DNA of 64,000 bases from contig JAPQWV010000028.1 of assembly GCA_027422505.1 (NCBI GenBank), positions 5,608,001 to 5,672,000 of the forward strand. Direction: 5' to 3'. The notes under the pieces were generated by a model. That model was not told where the DNA came from and made no database searches. It was given only the letters and a program-made list of their open reading frames with translations. Below, in pieces: positions 1 through 8,902 of the stretch. Position 1 is the first letter of the stretch. Each line of letters begins with the position of its first letter. The stretch comes from Craterostigma plantagineum. Its lineage: Eukaryota > Streptophyta > Magnoliopsida > Lamiales > Linderniaceae. The translations under genes and the position numbers were made by a program.

Positions 1-23
1 AAAATTTTCACGTAAATTCTTAA

Positions 24-43
24 CCTACTTTCCCCTCCCCACA
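24..43 (-). other. polypurine tract region of the Athila-type element
   Basis: On the minus strand this reads TGTGGGGAGGGGAAAGTAGG, a purine-rich run preceded by a CTTAAG-containing stretch (45-75). Athila/Tat elements usually have a conserved 'TTAAGTGTGGGG' segment just before the 3' LTR. The LTR start expected from the 5' copy (TGATAAAC) is not seen in the 23 bases that remain, so the boundary is beyond the window. Confidence 0.6.
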
Positions 44-359
44 CTTAAGTCCGACGTTTTCCTCAACGTAAAAATGAATCAATGAAGGGTAAAAGAGGGT
101 TAAGGAGAACGAAACTTCCCTGACGAAAAATTGACGTGGTCTAGTCTGAACGCGTGACGGTCGTTATGTTGTAACTCGTTCTGCGTAGCCTGGCCTTACT
201 AAAGGACATATTAAACGTAGAAAGAAATAGTCATAAATAAGCGCAAAAAAAAACGTAGACATAGTCAGAAACATCAACGTCATAAACAAAATAAACACAA
301 CGACTACTCGACACACGAAATGTCTAAGGAGAAAAGGAAAGGTAGAGAAAAGGGAAATG

Positions 360-1721
360 TCACTCAGGGGGTGGTGGTGGCGGTGAGGGTGGCCTCGGGC
401 GGAGGAATGACAGCGACTGCTGTGTGAGCTTAACAGCGGCGTCCATTGCTTGAAGGGTCTGGTCGAAGCGCGCTTGTCCCTCGCGGTAGCGGCGGTGGGC
501 TTCCTCGTTCCTGCGCTCGTACTCTTCCTGTCGGCGCCGAGTCTTTTCGTTGTACCGCCGGGTTTCTTTGTCCCGTTGCAGCGCGTCGGCGTTCATGTGC
601 ATCATGTCCTGGCGCAAAGCTTCGAGGTCCGTTGTCGACGCGTATGGGGCGACGCCGGACGACTCTCCATGGTGATATCCGGACGAATATGAGGGTCCGG
701 CGGTCGTGTCTGTCTCCACTGGGTAGGGGCCTCGAGGTAGAACTGGTCGGCGGGGACGGCGACGTGGTCCGTCTGGCCACGATATATCTCGTGCCAGATG
801 TACACCTTGTTCGCGCGAGTCCAGTGGGCGCTTTCACGAGCATCTTCATCTTTATTAGCATTTCCTCGTTGAGGAGGTTGCGCCCGCCGACTACCTCCAT
901 CTCTGGTGCGTTCTGTGGCCACAGGCGTAGGCCCCGGATGACTTAGTGATGAGGGCTCCCACGGCGATTTTGACATGGCTTTGTGCTTCCGTCTGAGCCT
1001 TGAAAGCGTGAGCCAGCGCCATTCCCAGGTGGACCCGTTCGCCTCGCTGCAGCTTGGCCAGGTAAAAGAGATCGCGGAGGGTGACTGCTTCGTGCGATTC
1101 GCCCCTCGGTATGAACGAGGTCGTGAGGAGGCGGTGGATGTAGCGCAGTTCTGGGCTCCTGAGTGAAGACGCCTTCGAAGTCTTCGCGCTGTATTCTGGC
1201 TTGCCTGGTCGCGCGATGTCAGCCCAGCAACCCTGTCGACCTTCCGGTTGCTGAAGGTAGTCCTTGTAGTGCAGGTCCGGGAATGGTCTGTCGCGCCAGA
1301 AGAATGGTACGGGTACTCCAAGTGCATGGCACAAGTCGTCGACCTTCACTATATGTTCTTCGTTGAATGCCCGAAAGGTGACCTTGCTGATGCCGTATTC
1401 CTCGTGGGAGAAGGTAGAAAGGAACTCCAGGGTGAGTTCCTTGTACGCCGGGTCTTCGATGTTGAAGAATGTGCCCCATCCACTGAGTGAGAGGTACTGG
1501 GCGACTTGCTAGTCGATGTGGTGCTTTGCCAGCGTGTCGTGGTCTATCTGATCCATGGGGATGAACTCCATGGCCTTCAACCTGTTGTAGCGTGCCGTCT
1601 GGGTGTCATCTGTAAACTGACCCATGGATTCTAGCAGTGTCGGCGGGGGCCCGCGTTGCCTTTGACGAACGGGCGAACGCGAGGCGGGGTCACGCTGAGC
1701 TGTGGAGCGACTTTTACCCAT
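360..1721 (-). pseudogene. Athila ORF-1 / env-like third ORF, broken
   Basis: This is the ORF downstream of integrase in Athila-type elements; its product has no proven function and is often called env-like. It starts at 1721 (MGKSRSTAQRD) and includes a conserved stretch with RYNRLKAMEF, followed by the family-typical SPELRYIHRLL...RDLFYLAKL segment around 1000-1180. The C-terminal part (360-719) has a charged, probably coiled-coil region rich in R, E and Q and ends in a proline run. An in-frame TAG lies at 1509-1511, and the reading frame shifts near 940-960 and again near 715-725, so three breaks interrupt it. The family assignment is from motif recognition; the breaks are seen directly. 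Confidence 0.75.
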
Positions 1722-2721
1722 TGTACCTAGAAGAAAGATGTGAGCTCAAAGAAATAATAGTATGAAGACAGCTCGACTCGACCAATAACAGCAACAAAGA
1801 CATATCACAATTCAATAACCCGTGAAAAGCTAAAGAGGCATTTTGTCGAACGCGTAATGGGCATTCCAAGATAAGCATTTGAAGCTAGATAAACAGCACT
1901 TTAAACGCATTCCTAGAATTCAACGAAGAATCAAGGCTCGAAAAACCACAAAAAGCAACAAATTTCGCCACCAAATTAAAACATTTTCTAGTTGAGAGAT
2001 TAGGGTTCCTCACCCAAGCATTGTAAATTAGTCGTGAAATCACTCAATTAGGCATACCCATGGGGTTATTCGCATGTATTTAATCATAAGAGAGCAAGAA
2101 GAACACCCAAATAGACCTAATTTCGAAAATCCCAAAATTAGAAAATTAGGGTTCATTATAGGAATCGAATTCATGGCCAATTCAACGAATTATCCATACC
2201 CATAGTGATAGTCATACGTAACAACGCAGAACATGGACGTTTACACCCAAAAATAGCATAATTAGACGAAATCACGTAAACGCGGCCGTGAAGCTTAAGC
2301 TTCCAGCCGTGACAAGAGGCAGTGAGTGCCTCTGGAAATCGTCACGGCCGTGACACTCAAGCATCTGGCCGTGACACAGCACAACGGAGTTTTTTTTTTA
2401 TTATTTTATTTTTTTATTTTTTATTTTTGTTTTTTTTTTTGGACCGCAACGGTCATGGCCGTGAAGCGTACGCTTAGGGCCGTGACGGAGGGCAGAGAGT
2501 GCCACTGTCGTCAGTCACGGCCGTGAAGCATAAGCTTTTGGCCGTGACTCGAGGCAGAGAGCTCGATATGAGCTTGCCCCTTTGTCACGGCCGTGACGGC
2601 TTAAGCCGTTGGCCATGACACCTTTTTTTTTTTAATTAATTAAAAACATAAACGAAAATACCTGGGTTGCCTCCCAAGAAGCGCTTACTTTACCGTCTTT
2701 AGCTGTACGTTTTTTAGTTCG
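1722..2721 (-). other. non-coding spacer between integrase and ORF-1 of the Athila-type element
   Basis: No coding signal is apparent across this 1 kb. 1740-2280 is AT-rich and unremarkable. 2281-2625 holds the GGCCGTGA repeat cluster described separately, with T-rich runs at 2390-2445 and 2621-2632. Spacers of this kind precede the third ORF in Athila elements. Confidence 0.6.
2281..2625. repeat. cluster of GGCCGTGA / palindromic TCACGGCCGTGA motifs
   Basis: Copies of GGCCGTGA, several within the perfect palindrome TCACGGCCGTGA, recur at irregular spacing (for example near 2284, 2340, 2369, 2457, 2478, 2517, 2540 and 2587). They are often followed by AAGCTTAAGC-like or AAGCATAAGC-like sequence. 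A second cluster built from the same motif lies in the 5' LTR at 8101-8390, so the motif belongs to the element and not to the insertion site. Confidence 0.75.
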
Positions 2722-3768
2722 TCAGGTCTGGAAGTCCGAGTATAGCACTTCCTTTTGGCTCACGTCTTCCTCGTTTGCGTGATAGTGCTTCAACCTGTGG
2801 CCGTTCGCCTTGAAAGTACCCTTCTCCATACCTGAAATCTCAACATTACCATAAGGAAAAACACGGGTAACAGTGAACAGTCCCGACCAACGTGATCTGA
2901 GTTTGCCGGGAAAGAGCCTAAGTCGAGAGTTAAAGAGGAGAACTTGGTCCCCTTCATGAAACTCCCGCTTTTACCTAATTTTCTTGTCATGATAAGCTTT
3001 CGAGCGTTCCTTATACATTCGAGCGTTATCGTAGGCCGATAAATGCCACTCGTCTAACTCGTTAATTTGGAGTTGCCGCGTTCCGCTGGCGTCCCCCAAA
3101 TCAAAATTCAAAGACTTAATTGCCCAATAGGCCTTATGTTCGATTTCTACCGGGAGGTGACATGCCTTCCCGTATACTAGTCTATACGGTGTAGTGCCTA
3201 TGGGAGTCTTATATGCAGTCCTATGTGGCCAAAGTGCATCGTTCAACTTATTCTCCCACTTCCTACGGTTCCCTTCTATGGTCTTTTCTAGGATGCGTTT
3301 CAGCTCACGATTTACTATCTCGACCTGACCGCTAGCTTGGGGGTGGTACGGGGTGGATAGGCTGTGTCTAACACCGTAGCGTTCTAACGTGCGTGCAAAC
3401 TGGGTGTTATAGAAGTGAGTGCCTCTATCACTAATGATGCATCTAGGTGCCCCAAAACGTGAAAATAGTGCTCGCAAAAATCTTACGACTACCCTAGCAT
3501 CGTTCGTGGGTAAAGCTTGCGCCTCGGCCGACTTGGACACATAATCTACAGCAACCAGAATGTACTTATTACCATACGAGCTAGGAAATGGACCCGTAAA
3601 ATCTATGCCCCATACGTCAAAAATCTCGCATACTAAAATGAAATTCTGAGGCATTTCGTCGCGTTTTGAGAGATTACCTGTGCGTTGACACTGATCACAA
3701 GTATCAACGTACCTCTGGGCGTCTTTGAAGATTGTGGGCCAGTAGAACCCGCTCTCCAACACCTTCTA
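2722..3768 (-). pseudogene. Ty3/gypsy integrase, interrupted
   Basis: The enzyme would insert the element cDNA into host DNA. The zinc-binding end (Y..CDQCQRTG, about 3680-3720) is followed by the catalytic core with the D-D-E residues in GIDFTGP, SDRGTHF and [11 protein letters not shown], all visible in one frame at 2971-3762. The C-terminal stretch continues in the same frame to a TGA at 2722-2724 but is separated by an in-frame TAA just upstream of KREFHEGDQ (about 2974). An in-frame TAG at about 3766 also separates the core from the RNase H part. The catalytic triad is intact; only stop codons break it. Confidence 0.85.
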
Positions 3769-4508
3769 GGCTGTTCGATTGGCGGCGTAATATCCTTCGT
3801 TCGGTCCGTTGTGGCAGTGCTTAATGATCTGTGTTGTCTCCGGGAAGGAGACGCATCGACGTATCACCTGGTCCGCGCATCGCCTGAAAAGATACGGGTC
3901 TTCCCAAAAGTAATACCTCAAGTCAGAAAAGAATTTCTTCTTTTGCTGACTCGTGTGCTCCTTCGGTAGGACCCTAGCAACAAGATAGTTAGCGAAATCT
4001 GCAAACCACGGGGTATCGTCACTTACCACATGTATCGAGTATAAGTGCTCGTCTGGGAACTGATCGTGTATCGCCCTTTCGTCCTTGTTATAAATTTCGG
4101 ACTCCTCTAGTCGAGATAGGTGGTCCGCCACCAGATTCTCTGCACCCTTCTTGTCCCGGATCTCTATATCGAATTCTTGAAGGAGCAGGATCCATCGAAT
4201 CAGTCGAGGCTTCGCATCCGGCTTCGCTAAAAAGTACTTAAGAGCCGAGTGGTCAGTAAACACAATAACTTTGGATAAGATAAGATATGACCTGAACTTG
4301 TCGAAAGCGAACAGGACGGCTAACAACTCCTTTTCGGTGGTCGTGTAATTGGCTTGGGCTGCGTCTAACGTCTTACTCGCGTAGTAGATCGGCCTGAAAT
4401 GGTTGTCCTTGCGCTGCCCTAACACGGCCCCAACTGCATAATCACTAGCATCGCACATTAGTTCAAAGGGTAGCCCCTAGTCGGGGGCGACCGTAATAGG
4501 TGCTGTGA
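3766..4508 (-). pseudogene. Ty3/gypsy RNase H and integrase zinc-binding region, interrupted
   Basis: The reading frame at 3766-4458 starts in the RNase H domain ([23 protein letters not shown]) and runs through the linker (VADHLSRLE) to the N-terminal zinc-binding region of integrase ([10 protein letters not shown]). Its fold degrades the RNA strand during reverse transcription. Just upstream, at about 4480, a TAG replaces a tryptophan expected in the family motif PDWGLPFEL. The frame differs from that of the RT ORF, so at least one shift lies between 4460 and 4509. Continuity with both neighbours on the minus strand supports the call. Confidence 0.85.
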
Positions 4509-5530
4509 TTAGTCGTTGAACTCAAACGGAGCATCTTTTTCTAGAAGCCTAGACATGGGTCGTGCAATTTTAGAAAAATCTTTAATAAACCTACGGTAGA
4601 ACCCAGCATGTCCTAGAAAACTTCGAATCGACCTTACGTTCGAAGGAACGGGCAACTTTTCTATAGTTTCTAACTTAACTCGGTCCACTTTGATTCCTTT
4701 AGGGGAGATCTTACGACCCAGAACTATGCCCTCTCGAACCATAAAGTGGCACTTTTCCCAATTAAGTGCCAAGTTCGTTTCCTCGCATCGTGCGAGTACG
4801 AGCTTCAAATTGGACAGGCATGCATCAAAAGACGACCTAAAAACTGAAAAATCATCCATAAATACCTCCATTACCTCACCTACTAGTTCGTCGAATATGG
4901 CCATCATGCATCGCTGGAAGGTGGCTGGGGCATTGCAAAGACCGAATGTCATTCTTCGGTACGCGAACGTTCTGAACGGGAAAGTGAATGTGGTCTTCTC
5001 CTGGTCCTCTGGCGCTATAGGAATCTGCAAGTATCCTGACAAGCCATCAAGAAAATAATAGAATGAGTGATCGGCTAACTTTTCTAACATCTGATCAATA
5101 AATGGTAAGGGAAAATGGTCTTTTCTCATAGCGTCGTTCAACTTCCTATAATCGATGCAGACGCGCCATCCAGTCACAGTCCTCGTCGGTATTAGTTCAT
5201 TCTTCTCGTTGGCGACGACCGTCATGCCTCGTTTCTTTGGGACCACTTGGACCGGACTGACCCATGCGCTGTCTGAAATGGGATAGATCATCCCCGCGTC
5301 TAGCAATTTGATCACCTCCTTCTTGACGACGTCCTTCATATCGGGATTGAGGCGCCTTTGACGTTGCGTGACCGGCTTGAAATCGTCCTCCATGAGGATC
5401 TTGTGCATACCTAGCTTGGGTTGATACCTCTTATGTCGGATATCTTCCACGCCAAGGCCTTTTTGTGTGCCTTCAACACGTCCAAGAGCTGTCCCTTCTG
5501 TTCGTCATTCGACTTTCGTGGGCCGCGGTG
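4509..5530 (-). pseudogene. Ty3/gypsy reverse transcriptase, interrupted
   Basis: The 313-residue frame at 4509-5450 holds a near-complete RT domain: KLLDAGMIYPISDS, the fingers motif WRVCIDYRKLN, LDGLSGYLQI, FGLCNAPATFQRCM, the catalytic box FMDDFS (the FxDD form common in Athila/Tat) and FLGHAGFYRRFI. Upstream coding sequence with LLDVLKAHKKALAW is present in another frame to about 5530; a one-base shift near 5412-5416 separates the two. No protease motif (DSG/DLGAS) lies between gag and RT, where about 1 kb would be expected. The first codon of the open frame at 5450 is GTG and is not a true start. Confidence 0.9.
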
Positions 5531-6888
5531 GTTTGGCTGAAATTGGTGAGGAATGTCTTTATCATATCCTTCATCTCCCTCATATCGTCAGATCCTCCGG
5601 CGGGTGAGTTCTGATATTGGTGTGGCGCCCCGTTTTGGAAACCAGATGGTCTGGGCTGAAATCCCAACGGTCCTTGCCCCTGGTGGTTCTGATTCCCGTA
5701 TGCCAAGTTGGGATGCGCTCGAGGCTGGTAACTCCACTGGCCACCTTGGTAATTCCCCATGTAATCGACGTGCTCCAGCGACTGCCCAAGTTGGCATTCT
5801 GAGGTCTCGTGGGCTGCACCACTCGTCGGTGTGGTGGTCGTCACGACATTCACGGGCTGTGTCTGCCCGGACTTCGGGAGTAGTGCGCCAATGACTGTCT
5901 GCAACTGAGAGTTCATTGCAGCGATTTGTTGCTGGAGCGCCTCAAATTTGGCATTCGTGGCCGTCTCCTCGCTCACTCCGATTACGCCTGGTGTCTTCAT
6001 CCTCATATTGCCCCTCATGAAGCTGTTCCTCGAGTAGTCCTCAATCAGATTCCAAGCGTCGGTCGCGTTGAGCTTCACGAGTCCTCCTCCTGCGCGGCTC
6101 CATCTAGCATGTGAACGGTCTGATCGTTGAGCCCCTCATGGAATCGATTGATCTGGGCTGCCTTCGACATCCCGTGTTGTGGGCACCTCTTCAGTAGCGC
6201 CTTGTAATGCTCCCACACCTCGTAGAGGTTTTCTGAGTCCTTCTGGTGAAAAAATGAGATCTCCGTCTTCAACCTTAACACCGTAGATAGCGGAAAATAA
6301 TGATTGATGAAGGCGGCTCGCATCTCCTCCCAAGTAGTGATCGATTTGGGCGGCAACATATCCAACCAATCCTTCGCCCTGAACTTGAGCGAGAATGGGA
6401 ACAGCATCAACTTGATCGCATCGCCCGAGACCCCGTTGATCTTGATAGTGTCGGTGACGGTTAAGGAAAGCCTTCAGATGGGAGTAGGGATCGTCGTCGG
6501 GATTGCCCTCAAACTGGGCCGTCTGGAAAATCATTTGAAGCCAAGAATGCTTCAGCTCAAAGTTGTTGTTCTCGATCGGCGGGATGACAATCACCGACTC
6601 AGTACCGCCTAGCGCGGCATTCTTGAGGAGATCTTGTAGTGATGGCTCCTCCTCGTGGACGGGCACTCTGTGGTCCGCCATTCTCACTTCCGAGTCGGGG
6701 CTATCTACGGATGCCTCTACACGAGAGTTCTGGGTCGATTCATGCAAACTGTCCTCTGAATAGCAGACTAAAAGATCCTGACAGCTAGTGGAAGCTCCTT
6801 CGGTGTCGTACTTGAGTTTCCTTCGTAACTTTCGCTCCAAATCTAGGTCTGCTTCAACAATGGGACCCAATGGGTGGCTTCGGGTCAT
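5473..6888 (-). pseudogene. Athila-type gag, frameshifted
   Basis: Gag would form the virus-like particle. The start at 6888 (MTRSHPLGP) lies about 200 bases after the PBS. Coding sequence runs in one frame to about 6450 (LKHSWLQMIFQTAQFEGNP), then shifts frame for the retrotransposon-gag core at 6075-6450 (LFPFSLKFRAKDWLDML, TTWEEM, FHEGLND), then returns to the first frame at 6078 (DAWNLIEDYS) and continues to 5473 with a Q/G/P-rich tail containing EHVDYMGNYQGG. The zinc knuckle usual in the family is not complete: only the second half (HETSEC) is visible. Two shifts that largely restore the frame are an odd feature; sequencing error is an alternative. Confidence 0.8.
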
Positions 6889-7095
6889 TCACTGCTGAAT
6901 CGTACCTTCAATAAATGAAAACAAAAATTAGCAAAGAAATAAATAAATACGTCGAAATGATAACGAGACTAATGATGACGTAGGAAAACAAATAACGCAA
7001 GTAACAAAAATAACGCAAATAGTAAGAAAAACAAAGAAAACGTCAAGTAAAAGTGGCTAAAGTACCGAACTACGGTGTTCCTAATATCAATTTAT

Positions 7096-7113
7096 TCCCC
7101 GGCAACTGCGCCA
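7096..7113 (-). other. primer binding site, tRNA-Asp type
   Basis: The minus strand reads TGGCGCAGTTGCCGGGGA. This differs at one base from the complement of the plant tRNA-Asp 3' end (TGGCGCCGTTGCCGGGGA) used by many gypsy elements. It lies six bases inside the inferred LTR boundary at 7120, as expected. Confidence 0.85.
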
Positions 7114-7119
7114 AAAACT

Positions 7120-8498
7120 TGATCGACACGTGGTGTGCTAATATGATTTGCAAGTGCGACAAGTGATAATATAAAACGAATACCTAATTACTATCACCAA
7201 CGTGCGATAGGCAGTGGACCTATCGTTTGTAGTGCTGTAAAGTGAGTAAACGAGTATCAACACAAGGAATAAACTGAGTACTAGTAGTGACCTATCGACT
7301 CGATATCTAGCCTAAATAAAATACGCAGATTGTTTTACGAATTAACCTAACAGATCGCTCCTAACTCAACTAGAGATTCAAAAAACACGCCTAAACTGAT
7401 GTGAGAACTTTCAGATAATAGAGATGTGCTCGGGATTCGAATCCCGCTAGGTACTATCGGCTAAGACAATGAATTATCGCTCCTACGTGATTCTGACTAG
7501 ATCGCAGTAATTTCCTACCCGCTCATGAGTTTGCTGTCGCCCTAAACGCTCGCGGGGATCTAAAATTCAGTAATTACTAACAGCGAGGATCGAGTATTTG
7601 CTTTCGCCCTATACTCGAATCCTATCTTCTAGAACGGCCTAATCGTTGTTTAGCTGTCGCCCCAAACGATTTTCCACACGATCACTTTAACACATAGACA
7701 TATTAAAGTGACGAAACAAATTCATAGATAGATAAATAGTCAGAAACACGAGTCACGATAAACATATGTCTTAATTACGAAATGACATAGCGTTCATCTA
7801 ATCCCAAACACATAGGGAATTTAGCTACTCATAATAGACGGGAAAACGATAAAGGAAATAAGAAACGAGAAAGAATGACTCATAATCTTGAGTACGGCTG
7901 AATCTGGGTGGTATCGTGGATGAGCCGTCGTTCTTCGTTCAATTCGGCGTGAGTTATGCGTTGATCCGTCTCTTGCGCTTCTCCAGTGGAATTCTGCATT
8001 TCTGGCGTCTGTAATTCGTCTCTCAGGAATTAGGGTTGATATCTGGTAAGTGTCCCCTCTTTCTGAGTCGAATTTGGGCTATAATACTGATTTTCGTAAC
8101 GGTCACGGCCTGGGACATGGCCGTCACGGCCATGACAATCATCGCCTCGCGTCTCGTTACTTTCTGCCATGCGTCACGGCCTTGACTACCTTTGTCTCAA
8201 CTCTCTGCCCCATGTCACGGCCTAGTGCATGACACGTCACGGCCGTGAAGGTCTCTAGTGTGGAACTCCTCGTTCTCTGCTCTACGTCACGGCCTAGTGT
8301 AAGGTGGGTCACGACCGTGATGTTCTTCAGCGTAGTATTCTGTACTCGGTCACGGCCTGGTGCACTATGTGTCACGGCCGTGACACGTGTCTGTTTCCGT
8401 CGTTTTCGCTCCGTTTTGCCTTGTTTTCGCTCCTTTTCGCCCGAAAGTCGTCCTAAGCTCCTTCAATATTGAAATAAGTGTAAATAGGGCGAATAAAC
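7120..8498 (-). repeat. 5' LTR of the Athila-type element, proximal part
   Basis: The LTR ends in ATCA (minus strand) at 7120, next to the PBS, and its other terminus TGAT is inferred at 23947. The segment is cut at 8498 by the copia element, whose 5-bp target duplication TAAAC is 8494-8498. Together with 23874-23947 this gives an LTR of about 1.45 kb. It holds the second GGCCGTGA cluster (8101-8390). The ORFs seen in it have no recognisable product. Confidence 0.7.
8101..8390. repeat. second cluster of TCACGGCC motifs in the Athila-type LTR
   Basis: GTCACGGCC recurs about every 40-60 bases (near 8103, 8123, 8172, 8214, 8237, 8286, 8349 and 8372), some copies extending to the palindrome TCACGGCCGTGA. 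It matches the cluster at 2281-2625 in motif but not in the intervening sequence. Confidence 0.75.
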
Positions 8499-8847
8499 TG
8501 TTAGGTCCTCTGTTATCAACTCAATCAATCCTAGGCATGAATTCTAAGGAAATCGATTAGAATGATTTAAATTGTAATTCGATCGAAAACCTTCGATGAA
8601 GAACACGAGAGAGAATTCCTCTAGTGAGATGATATTTTCTGAGTTTCTATCTCTAGAAATGAATTCTACAGCCTTTCGGATTGATTCTCTAATTTTTTGT
8701 ATTAAGCTCAATGTTTGTACAACTATTTATACCAAAAAACTGGTATAAATATCTAACTAGTCCTAATCTATGGACTAATACAAATAAAGCCCCTAATTAC
8801 AAGGACAACTAATGAAATCAAGCACAATCTAAAATGTATACTCTACA
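8499..8847 (-). repeat. 3' LTR of the copia element
   Basis: This 349-bp LTR matches the 311-bp copy at 23558-23868. Over the shared 293-295 bases I count about eight or nine differences, roughly 3%. It has a 34-bp segment (about 8512-8545) and a 6-bp segment (8839-8844) absent from the other copy. Confidence 0.9.
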
Positions 8848-8856
8848 ATCTCCCCA
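8848..8856 (-). other. copia polypurine tract
   Basis: The minus strand reads TGGGGAGAT immediately before the TGTAGAG start of the 3' LTR, in the place and form usual for copia elements. Confidence 0.75.
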
Positions 8857-8902
8857 TTTGTGCTTGATTGCTTCTTCGCGCTGTTTGTCCTCGTCGGGCA
8901 TA

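Larger units (their letters stand above)
1..8498 (-). mobile_element. Athila-type Ty3/gypsy LTR retrotransposon, degenerate, 3' LTR off the left edge
   Basis: The order on the minus strand, from right to left, is 5' LTR, tRNA-Asp-like PBS, gag, reverse transcriptase, RNase H, integrase, a spacer, an Athila ORF-1/env-like ORF and a polypurine tract. RT-RH-INT order is the Ty3/gypsy hallmark, and an extra ORF after integrase with an RYIHR-type motif is typical of the Athila/Tat branch. Every ORF carries stop codons or frameshifts, and the protease region appears deleted, so the copy is not autonomous. The right part of the 5' LTR is displaced to 23874-23947 by the copia insertion at 8499. The 3' LTR is not visible. 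Confidence 0.9.

Noticed and set aside
1..10. Start of the Athila 3' LTR at the TGAAAATTTT terminus (minus strand)
   Set aside because: It does not match the TGATAAAC terminus inferred for the 5' LTR, so the boundary was left open.
2326..2526. Plus-strand ORF with a phenylalanine-rich run
   Set aside because: It is produced by the T-rich run between GGCCGTGA repeats; there is no coding signal.
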